Shown here one piece after another: positions 18,303 through 26,727 of a stretch of 64,000 nt of DNA. Source of the DNA: Peterkaempfera bronchialis (GTDB lineage: Bacteria > Actinomycetota > Actinomycetes > Streptomycetales > Streptomycetaceae); the NCBI RefSeq assembly GCF_003258605.2, contig NZ_CP031264.1, positions 2,418,001 to 2,482,000 on the forward strand, given 5' to 3'. A program made the position numbers and the translations under genes. Numbering within the stretch: position 1 is the stretch's first letter; each line of letters begins with the position of its first letter. The notes beneath the pieces are model-generated. The model was given only the letters and a program-made list of their open reading frames with translations, searched no databases and was not told the origin of the DNA.

Positions 18303-21300
18303 TCAGCTCCCGGATCCGTCGCGGCCGGCGCCCCTCGACCCATACGGGTCGGTGGAGCCGCCCTGCTGCAACCAGGGGTCGTCGGGCTCCAGCGAGCCAT
18401 AGGTGCTGCCGTCCTGGTTCTGCCCCTGGCCATGCCCCTGGACCTGGCCGTGGCCCTGGCCCTGGCCCTGGCCGTAGGGGTCGTAGCCATAGCCCTGGCT
18501 CTGCTCGTACTCGCCGCCGTAGCCGGGCTGCGGCGCGGGGACGCCATAGCCCTGCTGCTGCCCGTCCATGGACCCCTCCTGGCCGAAGCCGGGTGGCGGG
18601 GCGGGGGCCTCCCAGGTGTAGGGGTCGCCCTGCTGGTAGGGCTGCTGCGCATACCCGGGGTCGGCATATGCGGGTTCGGCATAGCCGGGTTCGGCGTACC
18701 CGGGCTGGGCATAGCCGCCCTGCTGCTGGTCGTAGCCGCCGGAGTACCCCTGGTCGTAGTCCGCCTGCTGCGGCACCGCCGCCTGGTACACGGGCTCGGC
18801 CGCCGCCTGGTGGTCCGGCTCGTCGGCGGCCGGGTCCTCCTGGCCGTCGGCACCCTCGGCCGCAGCGAGGCGGCGGGCGCGGCGGCTGCCGGGCGCCGGG
18901 GGCTCGGCCGCCGCCGGGGCCTCCTCCTCCGGCAGGTCGTCGTCGTTGGTGGACCGCTGCGAGGGCAGCGCCAGCACCACCACGGTGAGGGCCAGCAGCA
19001 CCTGCGCCCAGATCCAGCCGGTGTGCAGGGCGCCGCCGCGATGGGTGACGGCCAGGGCGCCGCCGGAGGCGGGCAGGGTGAAGCCCTGCGCCCAGCCGTC
19101 GACGGTGACCGGGGTGAGCTCCTTGCCGTCCAGGGTGGCCTGCCAGCCGGAGTCGGCGCGCTCGGCGAGTCGGAGCGTCCTGCCGTCGGCACCCGCCGGG
19201 ATGGTGGTGTGCAGGGAGACCGCACCGGCGGGTACGGCGGTGATGTCGCCGTCGGCGGTGGTGATCACGGCGCGGGCGGCGGTGGCGCCGTCCACCCGCC
19301 ACAGGGCCGTGCCGCCCTCCTGGCTGACCCGGGTGAGGCCGGGCGTGGTGTCCAGGACGTCCTGGACCCTGCCGATCAGCGGTGCCTGGACCAGGACGTA
19401 CTCCACCGCGAAACCGGCCAGCCGCCCGGACTGGTCGCCGCCGGAACCGGCCAGCAGATGGCCGACCAGGGAGGTGAGGTCGGGCAGCGGGGTGTCCGTC
19501 TCGGCGTCGCCGAGGGACTGGCCGGAGCCGCGCACCAGGGCGTAGGAGACCGGGCCGCTCTTGGCGCCGCCGTGCAGCACCAGGGTGCGGGTACGGTCCA
19601 CGGTGCCGGCCTCCGCAGCGACGAACGCCGGGACCTGCACCGGGTTGGCCCGCCGCAGCGGCCCGTCGGCGCCGCGCGCCGCCCACCACAGGGCGGTGCC
19701 GACCGGCGCCAGTACGGCCGCCAGCACCACCACGGCGGCGACCGGCTGCCGCCACCCGAAGTCGATGTCGGCGACGCGCGCCTGCGCCCCGTCGGCGCCG
19801 ATGCAGGCGGCGGAGAGCAGCGCGATACCGGTGAGCAGGGTCGCCGGACCGGCCCAGGCGGCGACCGGCAGGGTGCCGTTCTCGGGGGTGACGGTGGTCC
19901 CGGCGACCACGATCGCAAAGAGCAGGCCGACCGCCGCGCCCGCCCAGGCGGCCAGCACCGCGCGGCGCCGGTCGGCGCGGAGCAGTGCGGCCAGGGCGGC
20001 CAGCACGACACCGGCCGAGAGCAGTACCGGCGGGGTGCCGGCCCCGCCGGGGTTGACCAGGACCAGGCCCAGCGCGGTGGCCGGGGTGCCGGCCGCCTCG
20101 GGCAGTCCGGCTTCCAGCAGCAGCCGGGACGGCGAGGAGAGGACGTCCAGCGACCACGGCGCCAGCACCAGGATCGGGGTGCCGACCACGGCCAGGCTGC
20201 GCAGTCCCAGGCGGCGCAGCGCGGTGGCGCCGCTGCCGTACGCGCCGCCCCGGACCACCGCCGCGACCAGCGCGGCGACGCAGAGCAGCAGCGCCAGCGC
20301 CCAGACGACCGGGACGAAGGCGGTGACCACGGTGAGCAGCAGGGCCGCGGTCCAGGCGCTGCGCCAGCCGGGGCGGCCGCCCCGGGCGGCGGTCTCGCGG
20401 CGGATGCCGAGCCCGGCGGTGACGGCGGCGGCGCGGGCCAGCGGCGGCAGCAGCACGGCGAGTACGGCGGTGCCGACGCGGCCCTGGGCGAGGGCGCCGG
20501 TGGCGGCGGGCAGGAAGGCGTAGCTGGCGCTGGCCCAGGCGCGGACCGTGCGGGACTCGATCAGCGGCCGGGAGACCAGGTAGGCGGAGACTCCGGCCAG
20601 CGGCACGGAGAGCACCAGCAGCAGGGTGAGGGCGAGGTTGGCGTTGCCCAGGAAGAGCCAGGAGAGGACGGCCAGCGCACCCAGGTAGGGCGGCGCGGTG
20701 GCGGTGGAGCCGACGCCGACGGAGTGCCAGGCGTCCGCGTACGCGTGCCAGAGTCCGGCGGCCCGGTCGGCGGGCAGCAGGGCGCCGCCCAGCAGGGTGC
20801 CGCCGCCGAGCAGGTCGCGGCAGGCGATCAGGGCGACCAGCAGCAGCCCGGCGAAGAGCACCGGGGCCGGGCGGCGGGCGATCCGCTTGAGCCGGGCGAA
20901 CTGCTCGATCTCCAGGAAGTCCGCGTCGTCGTCGGTGGGTCCGGTCTCCGAGCCGCCGTGCCGCCCGGCGCCCGCGTCGTCGCCGCGACCGGCACCGAGC
21001 GCGCCGGCGGCCTGCTCCACGGCGAGCCGGACGGTGGCGCCGGGGGCCGGGAAGAGGGAGCGGTCGTCCAGGGCGGCGGCGGAGCGGGTCCGGGAGCGGC
21101 TGCTGCGGGCGCCCAGGAGGCCGGGGAGCCGCAGCAGGACGTGGCCGAGGCCGGCCACCTCGTCCAGGGCCTGGCCGGGTGCCTTGCCCACCAGGTAGCC
21201 GACGGCGCGCAGCACGGTGGAGAGCAGCATCCGCAGCAGGAGGTAGGGCAGCAGCAGGCCACGGGAGTTGGCGAGCAGGGTGTAGACGGCACCGGCCTTG

Positions 21301-22184
21301 TCGACCCGGTGCGGGTGGGCGGCGGCGCAGTCGATGGGGCGGCGCTCGCGGCTGGCCGCCTCGGCGTGGCGGAGTACGGCGTCGGGGGCGACGACGACGC
21401 GGTGCCCGGCGGCGTTGACCCGCCAGCAGAGGTCGACGTCGTCGCGCATCAGCGGCAGCGCCTTGTCGAAGCCGCCGAGGTCCTCGAAGACGTCGCGGCG
21501 GATCAGCATGCCGGCGGTGGAGACGGAGAGCACCGGGCGGACCTGGTCGTGCTGGCCCTGGTCCTGCTCGCGGCGGTCCAGGCCGGTCCAGCGGCGGCCG
21601 GAGCGGGCGATGGAGACGCCGACTTCGAGGAGCTGCCGACGGTCGTACCAGCTGCGCAGCTTGGGGCCGACCACGGCGGCGGAGGGCGTGGAGTCGGCCA
21701 CCTGGAGCAGTCGGCGCAGCGCGTCGGGCTGCGGCTCGCAGTCGTCGTGCAGCAGCCAGAGCCACTCGACGGGTTCGGTGGGGCCGCTGTGCTGCTCCCC
21801 GAGTCCCTCGTCGCGGCCCAGTGGGTCGCCGAAGTCGTCCCAGCCCTGTCCGGCCGGTCCGCCGTGCTGGGCGGGGGTGAGGCTGTAGGGGAGGTCCTCG
21901 GGGCGCAGCGGGCGGGTGCTGCGGACAGCCTCGCCGACGGCGGTGCCGAAGCCGGTGCGGCGGGCCAGGTGGAGGACGCTGTCGCCGAGGGCGTCGGCCA
22001 GCAGGCGCGGCGAGGCGTCGCCGGAGCCGGTGTCGGCGGCGACGACGCGCTGGACCGGGCGGTCCTGGCCGAGCAGACCTTCGAGGGTCTTGGGGAGCCA
22101 GCGGGCGCCGTCGTGCGCGACGACGACCGCGGTGACCAGGTGCCGCGGATAGGCAGGCGGTCGGGTGTGGCTGTAGGCAGTCAT
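18303..22184 (-). CDS. Giant membrane glycosyltransferase family 2 protein with Q/G/Y-rich tail
   Basis: This 1293-residue protein starts with a GT-A glycosyltransferase domain (about 15-300: TAVVVAHDGARWLPKTLEGL, DTGSGDAS, LLHDDCEPQPDALRRLL, GGFDKALPLMRDDVDLCWRV), so the DxD-like donor site is present. A large membrane region with a dozen or more hydrophobic helices follows (about 400-1080). The last about 180 residues are a low-complexity cytoplasmic-looking tail with repeated GYAEPGYAEPAYADPGYAQ and GQGQGHGQ patterns. ATG (MTAYSHTRPPAYP) is the start supported by homology. It precedes DUF5719 in one operon and follows whiB. It probably builds a cell-envelope glycopolymer; donor and acceptor are unknown. 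Confidence 0.9.
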   Translation of the reverse strand: MTAYSHTRPPAYPRHLVTAVVVAHDGARWLPKTLEGLLGQDRPVQRVVAADTGSGDASPRLLADALGDSVLHLARRTGFGTAVGEAVRSTRPLRPEDLPYSLTPAQHGGPAGQGWDDFGDPLGRDEGLGEQHSGPTEPVEWLWLLHDDCEPQPDALRRLLQVADSTPSAAVVGPKLRSWYDRRQLLEVGVSIARSGRRWTGLDRREQDQGQHDQVRPVLSVSTAGMLIRRDVFEDLGGFDKALPLMRDDVDLCWRVNAAGHRVVVAPDAVLRHAEAASRERRPIDCAAAHPHRVDKAGAVYTLLANSRGLLLPYLLLRMLLSTVLRAVGYLVGKAPGQALDEVAGLGHVLLRLPGLLGARSSRSRTRSAAALDDRSLFPAPGATVRLAVEQAAGALGAGRGDDAGAGRHGGSETGPTDDDADFLEIEQFARLKRIARRPAPVLFAGLLLVALIACRDLLGGGTLLGGALLPADRAAGLWHAYADAWHSVGVGSTATAPPYLGALAVLSWLFLGNANLALTLLLVLSVPLAGVSAYLVSRPLIESRTVRAWASASYAFLPAATGALAQGRVGTAVLAVLLPPLARAAAVTAGLGIRRETAARGGRPGWRSAWTAALLLTVVTAFVPVVWALALLLCVAALVAAVVRGGAYGSGATALRRLGLRSLAVVGTPILVLAPWSLDVLSSPSRLLLEAGLPEAAGTPATALGLVLVNPGGAGTPPVLLSAGVVLAALAALLRADRRRAVLAAWAGAAVGLLFAIVVAGTTVTPENGTLPVAAWAGPATLLTGIALLSAACIGADGAQARVADIDFGWRQPVAAVVVLAAVLAPVGTALWWAARGADGPLRRANPVQVPAFVAAEAGTVDRTRTLVLHGGAKSGPVSYALVRGSGQSLGDAETDTPLPDLTSLVGHLLAGSGGDQSGRLAGFAVEYVLVQAPLIGRVQDVLDTTPGLTRVSQEGGTALWRVDGATAARAVITTADGDITAVPAGAVSLHTTIPAGADGRTLRLAERADSGWQATLDGKELTPVTVDGWAQGFTLPASGGALAVTHRGGALHTGWIWAQVLLALTVVVLALPSQRSTNDDDLPEEEAPAAAEPPAPGSRRARRLAAAEGADGQEDPAADEPDHQAAAEPVYQAAVPQQADYDQGYSGGYDQQQGGYAQPGYAEPGYAEPAYADPGYAQQPYQQGDPYTWEAPAPPPGFGQEGSMDGQQQGYGVPAPQPGYGGEYEQSQGYGYDPYGQGQGQGHGQVQGHGQGQNQDGSTYGSLEPDDPWLQQGGSTDPYGSRGAGRDGSGS

Positions 22185-22387
22185 CGCGTGAGCGGGCCCC
22201 GGTTCGCATGGACGGCAGGTTGTGCGCGCTGTGCCCGCCGGGCGGTGGGGGGTGGGTGTGCCCGGGTCTCGGCGGTGCGCGGTCCGGACGACGCTTCTCC
22301 GGATGGCGCACCACACTAACGGCTCCGGCGGGGGTGCCGGGCCGGAGGTGCGGGTGGTGGACGGCGGGGTGGGGCGGGGTGCGGACG

Positions 22388-22422
22388 CGGCAGCGCCCCG
22401 CCGGGTGGGCGGGGCGCTGCCG
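22388..22422 (-). terminator. Hairpin terminator after whiB
   Basis: A perfect 15-bp stem (CGGCAGCGCCCCGCC and its complement) with a 5-nt loop lies 27 bp beyond the whiB stop codon. It separates whiB from the glycosyltransferase operon. Confidence 0.8.
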
Positions 22423-22448
22423 TGGTGAGGGTCGCCGGTGGCGGTCCG

Positions 22449-22712
22449 TCAGACTGCGCTCTTCTTCAGGCGGCGGCGCTCCCGCTCGGAGAGTCCGCCC
22501 CAGATTCCGAACCGCTCGTCGTTGGCGAGGGCGTACTCCAGGCACTCGGAGCGGACCTCGCAGGCGAGGCAGACCTTCTTGGCCTCCCTGGTGGACCCGC
22601 CCTTCTCCGGGAAGAAGGACTCGGGGTCGGTCTGGGCGCACAGGGCACGCTCCTGCCAGCCGAGCTCCTCCTCGGTGTCCTCACCGATCATCAGCTCAAA
22701 GAGCTCGCTCAT
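22449..22712 (-). CDS. whiB: WhiB-family sporulation regulator
   Basis: This 87-residue iron-sulphur protein partners with WhiA to control sporulation septation in streptomycetes. It has the four cluster Cys (one in ALCAQTD, then CLACEVRSEC), the turn GIWGG, and the basic tail SERERRRLKKSAV. The sequence is nearly identical to what I recall for WhiB itself rather than other Wbl paralogues. AGGAGG precedes the ATG. Upstream lies a promoter with a BldD-like inverted repeat. Confidence 0.95.
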   Translation of the reverse strand: MSELFELMIGEDTEEELGWQERALCAQTDPESFFPEKGGSTREAKKVCLACEVRSECLEYALANDERFGIWGGLSERERRRLKKSAV

Positions 22713-22782
22713 CTGGCGTGCCTCCTAGCCCCTCTTCGCTTCCCCGTGATGGTGCCGTTATCCGGTTGCGGGTGAACGACAC

Positions 22783-22807
22783 GAGTGAAATTACAAGTGC
22801 GTCACTC
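22783..22807. promoter_or_regulatory. BldD-like inverted repeat over the whiB promoter
   Basis: GAGTGA and TCACTC are perfect 6-bp arms separated by 13 bp and flanking the putative -10 box. They fit the BldD half-site pattern AGTGA...TCAC. whiB is a known BldD target in Streptomyces, so repression during vegetative growth is inferred. Confidence 0.6.
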
Positions 22808-22819
22808 TGGCTCAGTCAA
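22790..22819 (-). promoter_or_regulatory. Putative whiB promoter
   Basis: Reading the minus strand, TTGACT (-35, 22814-22819) is followed after 18 bp by TGTAAT (-10, 22790-22795). A GACAC element, the core of WhiA binding sites, lies at 22778-22782 near the expected start point. Confidence 0.6.
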
Positions 22820-23130
22820 GCCGGGCTCTGGTATTGGCCTGTGGATTCACTCCCCGGAACCAAGGCGCCACAAATAGTGTGCATATTCGGGCAAACCGGA
22901 ACCACCGCTTCGGGGCGGAGTCGCCTCCTCGCGGCGAACCGCTCTCCAGGGAAGACGATCGACGACGCTTTCCGGTTGCCCGAGCTGGGGCGAAGGCGAC
23001 ATGGATCACAGCCGGATAACGGATCGGCCAAGACTGATGAGGCGCTGCTTCCCTGGGGTCTTCAGGCGCAAACACGGTGGCTGATACGTCCACCGATCGG
23101 GTGACCAGGATCAACCGGCTCGGTGACAAG

Positions 23131-23159
23131 TTGACATCGGGTCGCCGAACGGGTCTCCT
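23131..23159 (+). promoter_or_regulatory. Putative leaderless promoter of the cysteine leader peptide
   Basis: TTGACA begins exactly 35 bp before the leader ATG at 23166, and a weak TCTCCT sits at the -10 position. This geometry puts the transcription start on or next to the ATG, as in leaderless mRNAs. Confidence 0.5.
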
Positions 23160-23165
23160 GGGTCC

Positions 23166-23255
23166 ATGTCAGTGCGTACCGCCTCCCGGAGCCTCCACGT
23201 CGAGCTCCGCCGTGCCGCCAGCGCACTGTGTTGTCCCCGCGCCTGCTGTCTGTAG
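23166..23255 (+). CDS. Cysteine-rich regulatory leader peptide upstream of cysteine dioxygenase
   Basis: This 29-codon ORF starts MSVRTASRSLHVELRR and ends ALCCPRACCL then TAG. The RRAASALC core followed by paired cysteines resembles the short cysteine-containing leader peptides found ahead of sulphur-metabolism genes in actinobacteria; in mycobacteria such leaderless polycysteine ORFs attenuate downstream genes according to cysteine supply. No RBS precedes the ATG, but a TTGACA stands at -35 from it, so translation is probably leaderless. The next gene, 156 bp on, is cysteine dioxygenase, which fits cysteine sensing by ribosome stalling. The coding status is inferred from pattern, position and context. 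Confidence 0.72.
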   Translation: MSVRTASRSLHVELRRAASALCCPRACCL

Positions 23256-23411
23256 CGCACCGCGCCGCAGGAGCCGGACGGTCCTGAGCGGCCCTCCCGG
23301 ATGCTCCGCGGCATACGCGGCCCAATCGGCCCCCACTCCGCACCCTCTGCTCCAGCGCGCCCGGGACCCCTGCGACCGGTGTGCGCGACCGCTTCCGCGA
23401 GGACACCGCCC

Positions 23412-24014
23412 GTGCACCGCACCGTCCGCCCCACCGCCGTCCCCCGTACCCGCTGGACCGACGGCCTCAGCGACCTGTCCATCGCCGGCGACCCGCTGGC
23501 CTTCCCCCACCTGGCCGTGGAGAACGCCCCCGGCCACCCCACCACCGTGGCCGGCTTCGCCGCGCTGGCCCGGTCCATCGCCGCCGACCGCGCCCGCTGG
23601 CGGCCACTGGTCCGCTATGACGCCCTCACCCGCTGGTACGCCCGGCTGGAGACCGGGCCCGGCTATGAGGTGTGGCTGCTGAGCTGGCTGCCCGGCCAGT
23701 CCAGCGGGCTGCATGACCACGGTGCCTCCACCGGGGTGCTGACGGTCGTTCAGGGCGAACTGGCCGAGCGCTCCGTCGACCGCTCCGGCGAGTCCGTCCG
23801 CGCCCTGGCGCCCGGGTCCGTGCGGGTCCTTCCCGGTCGCCATGGCCGATCGGGGCAGCGCAGCGGCTCCGCCCCCGGGTACCTCCACGAGATGGTCAAC
23901 ACCACGCTGGAGCCCGCCGTCAGCATCCACGTCTACTCCCCCGGGCTGGTCGAGATGAACCAGTACGGCCAGGTCGCCGCCGCGCGGCGGCAGAGCGCAT
24001 ACGAGGGCGCCTGA
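23412..24014 (+). CDS. Cysteine dioxygenase family protein
   Basis: This 200-residue cupin would oxidise cysteine to cysteine sulphinate with non-haem iron. The iron-binding cupin motif is visible as LPGQSSGLHDHGASTGVLTV (two His), followed by the second cupin motif region PGYLHEMVN that supplies the third His, and the C-terminal VSIHVYSPGL typical of the bacterial CDO family. A GTG start is chosen because GAGGA lies 8 nt upstream; the ORF is open further up but has no homology there. It is preceded by the cysteine-rich leader peptide, which suggests cysteine-responsive attenuation. Confidence 0.88.
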   Translation: MHRTVRPTAVPRTRWTDGLSDLSIAGDPLAFPHLAVENAPGHPTTVAGFAALARSIAADRARWRPLVRYDALTRWYARLETGPGYEVWLLSWLPGQSSGLHDHGASTGVLTVVQGELAERSVDRSGESVRALAPGSVRVLPGRHGRSGQRSGSAPGYLHEMVNTTLEPAVSIHVYSPGLVEMNQYGQVAAARRQSAYEGA

Positions 24015-24048
24015 CCGCGTTGTCGGCCGTGCCTGCGAGGATGGCCGC

Positions 24049-25080
24049 ATGCGCATCGTGGTACTGGCCGGAGGGATCGGCGGCGCGCGCTTCCTGCGCG
24101 GCCTCAAGGAAGCGGTCACGCCGGGCGGCGGTCCACCGCCCGGCGATGCCGACATCACCGACACCAACGTCACCGACGTCACCGACGTCACCGACGTCAC
24201 CGACATCACCGTCATCGGCAACACCGGCGACGACATTCACCTCTTCGGGTTGAAGGTCTGCCCGGACCTCGACACCGTGATGTACACCCTCGGCGGTGGC
24301 ATCAACGAGGAGCAGGGGTGGGGCAGGGCCGCCGAGAGCTGGTCGGTCAAGGAGGAGCTGAAGGCGTACGGCGTCGGACCGGACTGGTTCGGCCTGGGCG
24401 ACCGGGACTTCGCCACCCATATCGTCCGCACCCAGATGCTGGCCGCCGGCTACCCGCTGAGCGCGGTCACCGAGGCGCTGTGCGCCCGCTGGCAGCCCGG
24501 GGTGCGGCTGCTCCCGATGTCCGACGACCGGGTGGAGACGCACGTCCTGGTCGAGGACGGCGAGGGCCGCCGCGCGGTGCACTTCCAGGAGTACTGGGTG
24601 CGGCTGCGCGCCGAGGTCCCGGCGCAGGCGATCCTCCCGGTCGGCGCCGAGGACGCCGCGCCGGCCCCCGGCGTGCTGGAGGCCATCGCCGAGGCCGATG
24701 TGATCCTCTTCCCGCCGTCCAACCCGGTGGTCTCCATCGGCACCATCCTGGCCGTGCCCGGCATCCGGCAGGCGGTCGCCGAGGCCGACGCGCCCGTGGT
24801 GGGCCTCTCCCCGATCGTCGGCGGCGCCCCGGTGCGCGGCATGGCCGACAAGGTGCTGGCCGCTGTCGGCGTGGAGTCGACCGCCGAGGCGGTGGCCAGG
24901 CACTACGGCCCCGGGCTGCTGGACGGCTGGCTGGTGGACACCGCCGACGCCGACGCGGTGCCGGCCGTGGAGGCGGCCGGGATCGTCTGCCGCGCGCTGC
25001 CGCTGATGATGACCGACGTCCAGGCCACGGCCGCGATGGCCCGCGCGGCGCTGGCGCTGGCCGAGGAGGTGCGCGGGTGA
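24049..25080 (+). CDS. cofD: 2-phospho-L-lactate transferase (coenzyme F420 biosynthesis)
   Basis: It joins the lactyl/enolpyruvyl phosphoguanosine donor to Fo to make (dehydro-)F420-0; the actinobacterial orthologue is also called FbiA. Hallmarks are [65 protein letters not shown] and [14 protein letters not shown]. The 343 residues are longer than usual because of a repeat insertion (about residues 28-52) of Thr-Asp-Val units between beta-1/helix-1 and the conserved NTGDD loop. The stop overlaps the fbiB start in GTGA, so translation is coupled. Confidence 0.96.
   Translation: MRIVVLAGGIGGARFLRGLKEAVTPGGGPPPGDADITDTNVTDVTDVTDVTDITVIGNTGDDIHLFGLKVCPDLDTVMYTLGGGINEEQGWGRAAESWSVKEELKAYGVGPDWFGLGDRDFATHIVRTQMLAAGYPLSAVTEALCARWQPGVRLLPMSDDRVETHVLVEDGEGRRAVHFQEYWVRLRAEVPAQAILPVGAEDAAPAPGVLEAIAEADVILFPPSNPVVSIGTILAVPGIRQAVAEADAPVVGLSPIVGGAPVRGMADKVLAAVGVESTAEAVARHYGPGLLDGWLVDTADADAVPAVEAAGIVCRALPLMMTDVQATAAMARAALALAEEVRG
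24151..24212 (+). repeat. 9-bp in-frame repeat inside cofD
   Basis: Repeats of GTCACCGAC and close variants encode [11 protein letters not shown]. They look like expansion of the GACATCACC that encodes the native D-I-T before VIGNTGDD. Length is a multiple of three, so the frame is kept. Confidence 0.85.
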
Positions 25081-26390
25081 CCGCCTACTCGGTCTGGGGC
25101 GTCCCCGGCATCCCGGAGATCGGCCCGGGCGACGACCTGGCCGCCGCCGTCGCCACGGCGGCCCGCGCCGACGGGCTGCCCGGCCTGCGGGGCGGCGACA
25201 TCCTGCTGGTCACCTCGAAGATCGTCAGCAAGGCCGAAGGCCGCGTGGTGCGGGCCGCCGACCGGGAGGCCGCCATCGACGCGGAGACCGTGCGGCTGGT
25301 CGCCCGCCGGGGCAGCGTCCGGATCGTGGAGAACCGGCAGGGCCTGGTGATGGCGGCGGCCGGGGTGGACGCCTCCAACACCGCCCCCGGCACCGTGCTG
25401 CTGCTCCCCGAGGACCCGGACGCCTCCGCCCGCGCCCTCCGCGCCCGGCTGCGCGAACTCACCGGCGCCGAGGTCGCGGTCGTCATCACCGACACCTTCG
25501 GCCGCCCCTGGCGCAACGGCCTCACCGACGCCGCCATCGGCGCCGCCGGGATCGCCGCACTGGACGACCACCGGGGCCGCACCGACAGCCACGGCAACGA
25601 GTTGGCGATGACCGTCACCGCCACCGCCGACGAACTGGCCGCCGCCGGGGACCTCGCCAAGGGCAAGACGGCGGGCCTGCCGGTCGCCGTGGTCCGCGGC
25701 CTGGGCCGCCTCACCACGGCCGAGGACGGCGACGGCGCCCGCCCGCTGGTCCGGGCGGCGGCCGACGACATGTTCCGGCTCGGCACCTCGGAGGCGCTGC
25801 GGCAGGCGGTGACGCTGCGCCGCACCGTGCGCGCGTTCACCGCCGAGCCGGTGGACGGCGGCGCCGTACGCCGCGCGGTGGCCGCCGCCGTGACCGCGCC
25901 CGCGCCGCACCACACCACCCCGTGGCGGTTTGTGCTGCTGGAGAGCGAGGCCGCGCGCACCAAGCTGCTGGACGCCATGCTGGACGCCTGGCGCACCGAC
26001 CTGCGGGAGCTGGACGGCTGGGACGAGGAGCGGATCGCCCGCCGCACCCGGCGCGGCGATGTGCTGCGGGGTGCGCCGTACCTGGTGGTGCCCTGCCTGG
26101 TCGCGGACGGCGCGCACGGCTACCCGGACGGGCGGCGCGGCGCCGCCGAGCGGGAGATGTTCGTGGTCGCGATGGGCGCGTCCGTGCAGAACCTGCTGGT
26201 GGCGCTGGCCGGCGAGGGCTATGGCTCGGCCTGGGTGTCGTCCACCATGTTCTGCCGCGACACGGTGCGCGAGGCGCTGGGCATCCCGGACGACTGGGAC
26301 CCCATGGGCGCGGTGGCCGTGGGCCGCCCCGCCGCTGCGCCCGGGGAGCGCCCGGCCCGGCCCGCCGACCCGTATATCGAGGTGCGCTGA
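25077..26390 (+). CDS. fbiB: Bifunctional F420-0:L-glutamate ligase / nitroreductase-domain protein
   Basis: It adds glutamates to F420-0 and, through its C-terminal nitroreductase-fold domain, reduces dehydro-F420 using FMN. The 437 residues divide into the CofE-type ligase (about 1-235: [53 protein letters not shown]) and the nitroreductase domain (about 245-437: [40 protein letters not shown]). The GTG start overlaps the cofD stop. A 14-bp tandem repeat begins in its last codons and carries extra stop codons. Confidence 0.96.
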   Translation: MTAYSVWGVPGIPEIGPGDDLAAAVATAARADGLPGLRGGDILLVTSKIVSKAEGRVVRAADREAAIDAETVRLVARRGSVRIVENRQGLVMAAAGVDASNTAPGTVLLLPEDPDASARALRARLRELTGAEVAVVITDTFGRPWRNGLTDAAIGAAGIAALDDHRGRTDSHGNELAMTVTATADELAAAGDLAKGKTAGLPVAVVRGLGRLTTAEDGDGARPLVRAAADDMFRLGTSEALRQAVTLRRTVRAFTAEPVDGGAVRRAVAAAVTAPAPHHTTPWRFVLLESEAARTKLLDAMLDAWRTDLRELDGWDEERIARRTRRGDVLRGAPYLVVPCLVADGAHGYPDGRRGAAEREMFVVAMGASVQNLLVALAGEGYGSAWVSSTMFCRDTVREALGIPDDWDPMGAVAVGRPAAAPGERPARPADPYIEVR

Positions 26391-26455
26391 ACGGGACGAG
26401 CTGAACGGGACGGGCTGAAGAGGGCGGGTCGAAGGGGACCGGCTGAAGCAGCTTG
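26386..26455 (+). repeat. 14-bp tandem repeat starting at the fbiB stop codon
   Basis: Five units of GCTGAACGGGACGA and variants begin at 26386, 26400, 26414, 26428 and 26442. The first contains the fbiB stop TGA; three of the other four keep TGA. This occupies the start of the 337-bp gap to the convergent glycosylase gene; no gene is seen in the rest of the gap. Confidence 0.8.
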
Positions 26456-26655
26456 GGCGGACGGCAGCCGGTCCACCGGAGGGGGAGAGAAACGGCGGAC
26501 CGGCTGCGGGGCTCGGCCTGGTGCCGGGTCACCGGAGGATGCCCGTACCCAAAGGCCACCCGGCGGCCGAGCGGATGGAGATCGCCGTCCCCAGCGGGGC
26601 GGCGGAGGTGCTGCCGCCACTCGGTGCGGCCACCGCCTCACTGGTCGGCTGCCCT

Positions 26656-26691
26656 ATGGGCAACCAGGCAAAACGCCTGTTTCCCCATGGG
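26656..26691. terminator. Bidirectional terminator candidate between fbiB and glycosylase
   Basis: A CAGGC/GCCTG stem (26665-26679) is followed by TTT. Outside it, CTATGGG can pair with CCCATGG through one wobble pair, making a longer two-part hairpin between the convergent genes. Confidence 0.45.
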
Positions 26692-26727
26692 TCCGCCGGG
26701 TAGGCGGACCGTCCCGCTTACCGCCCC

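Noticed and set aside
22812-23129. 105-codon minus-strand ORF upstream of whiB
   Set aside because: It lies in the promoter region, has no homology I recognise and atypical codon use.
26521-26703. 60-codon ORF between fbiB and the DNA glycosylase
   Set aside because: Its ATG has no spaced RBS, the product resembles nothing known, and its end overlaps a terminator-like hairpin.
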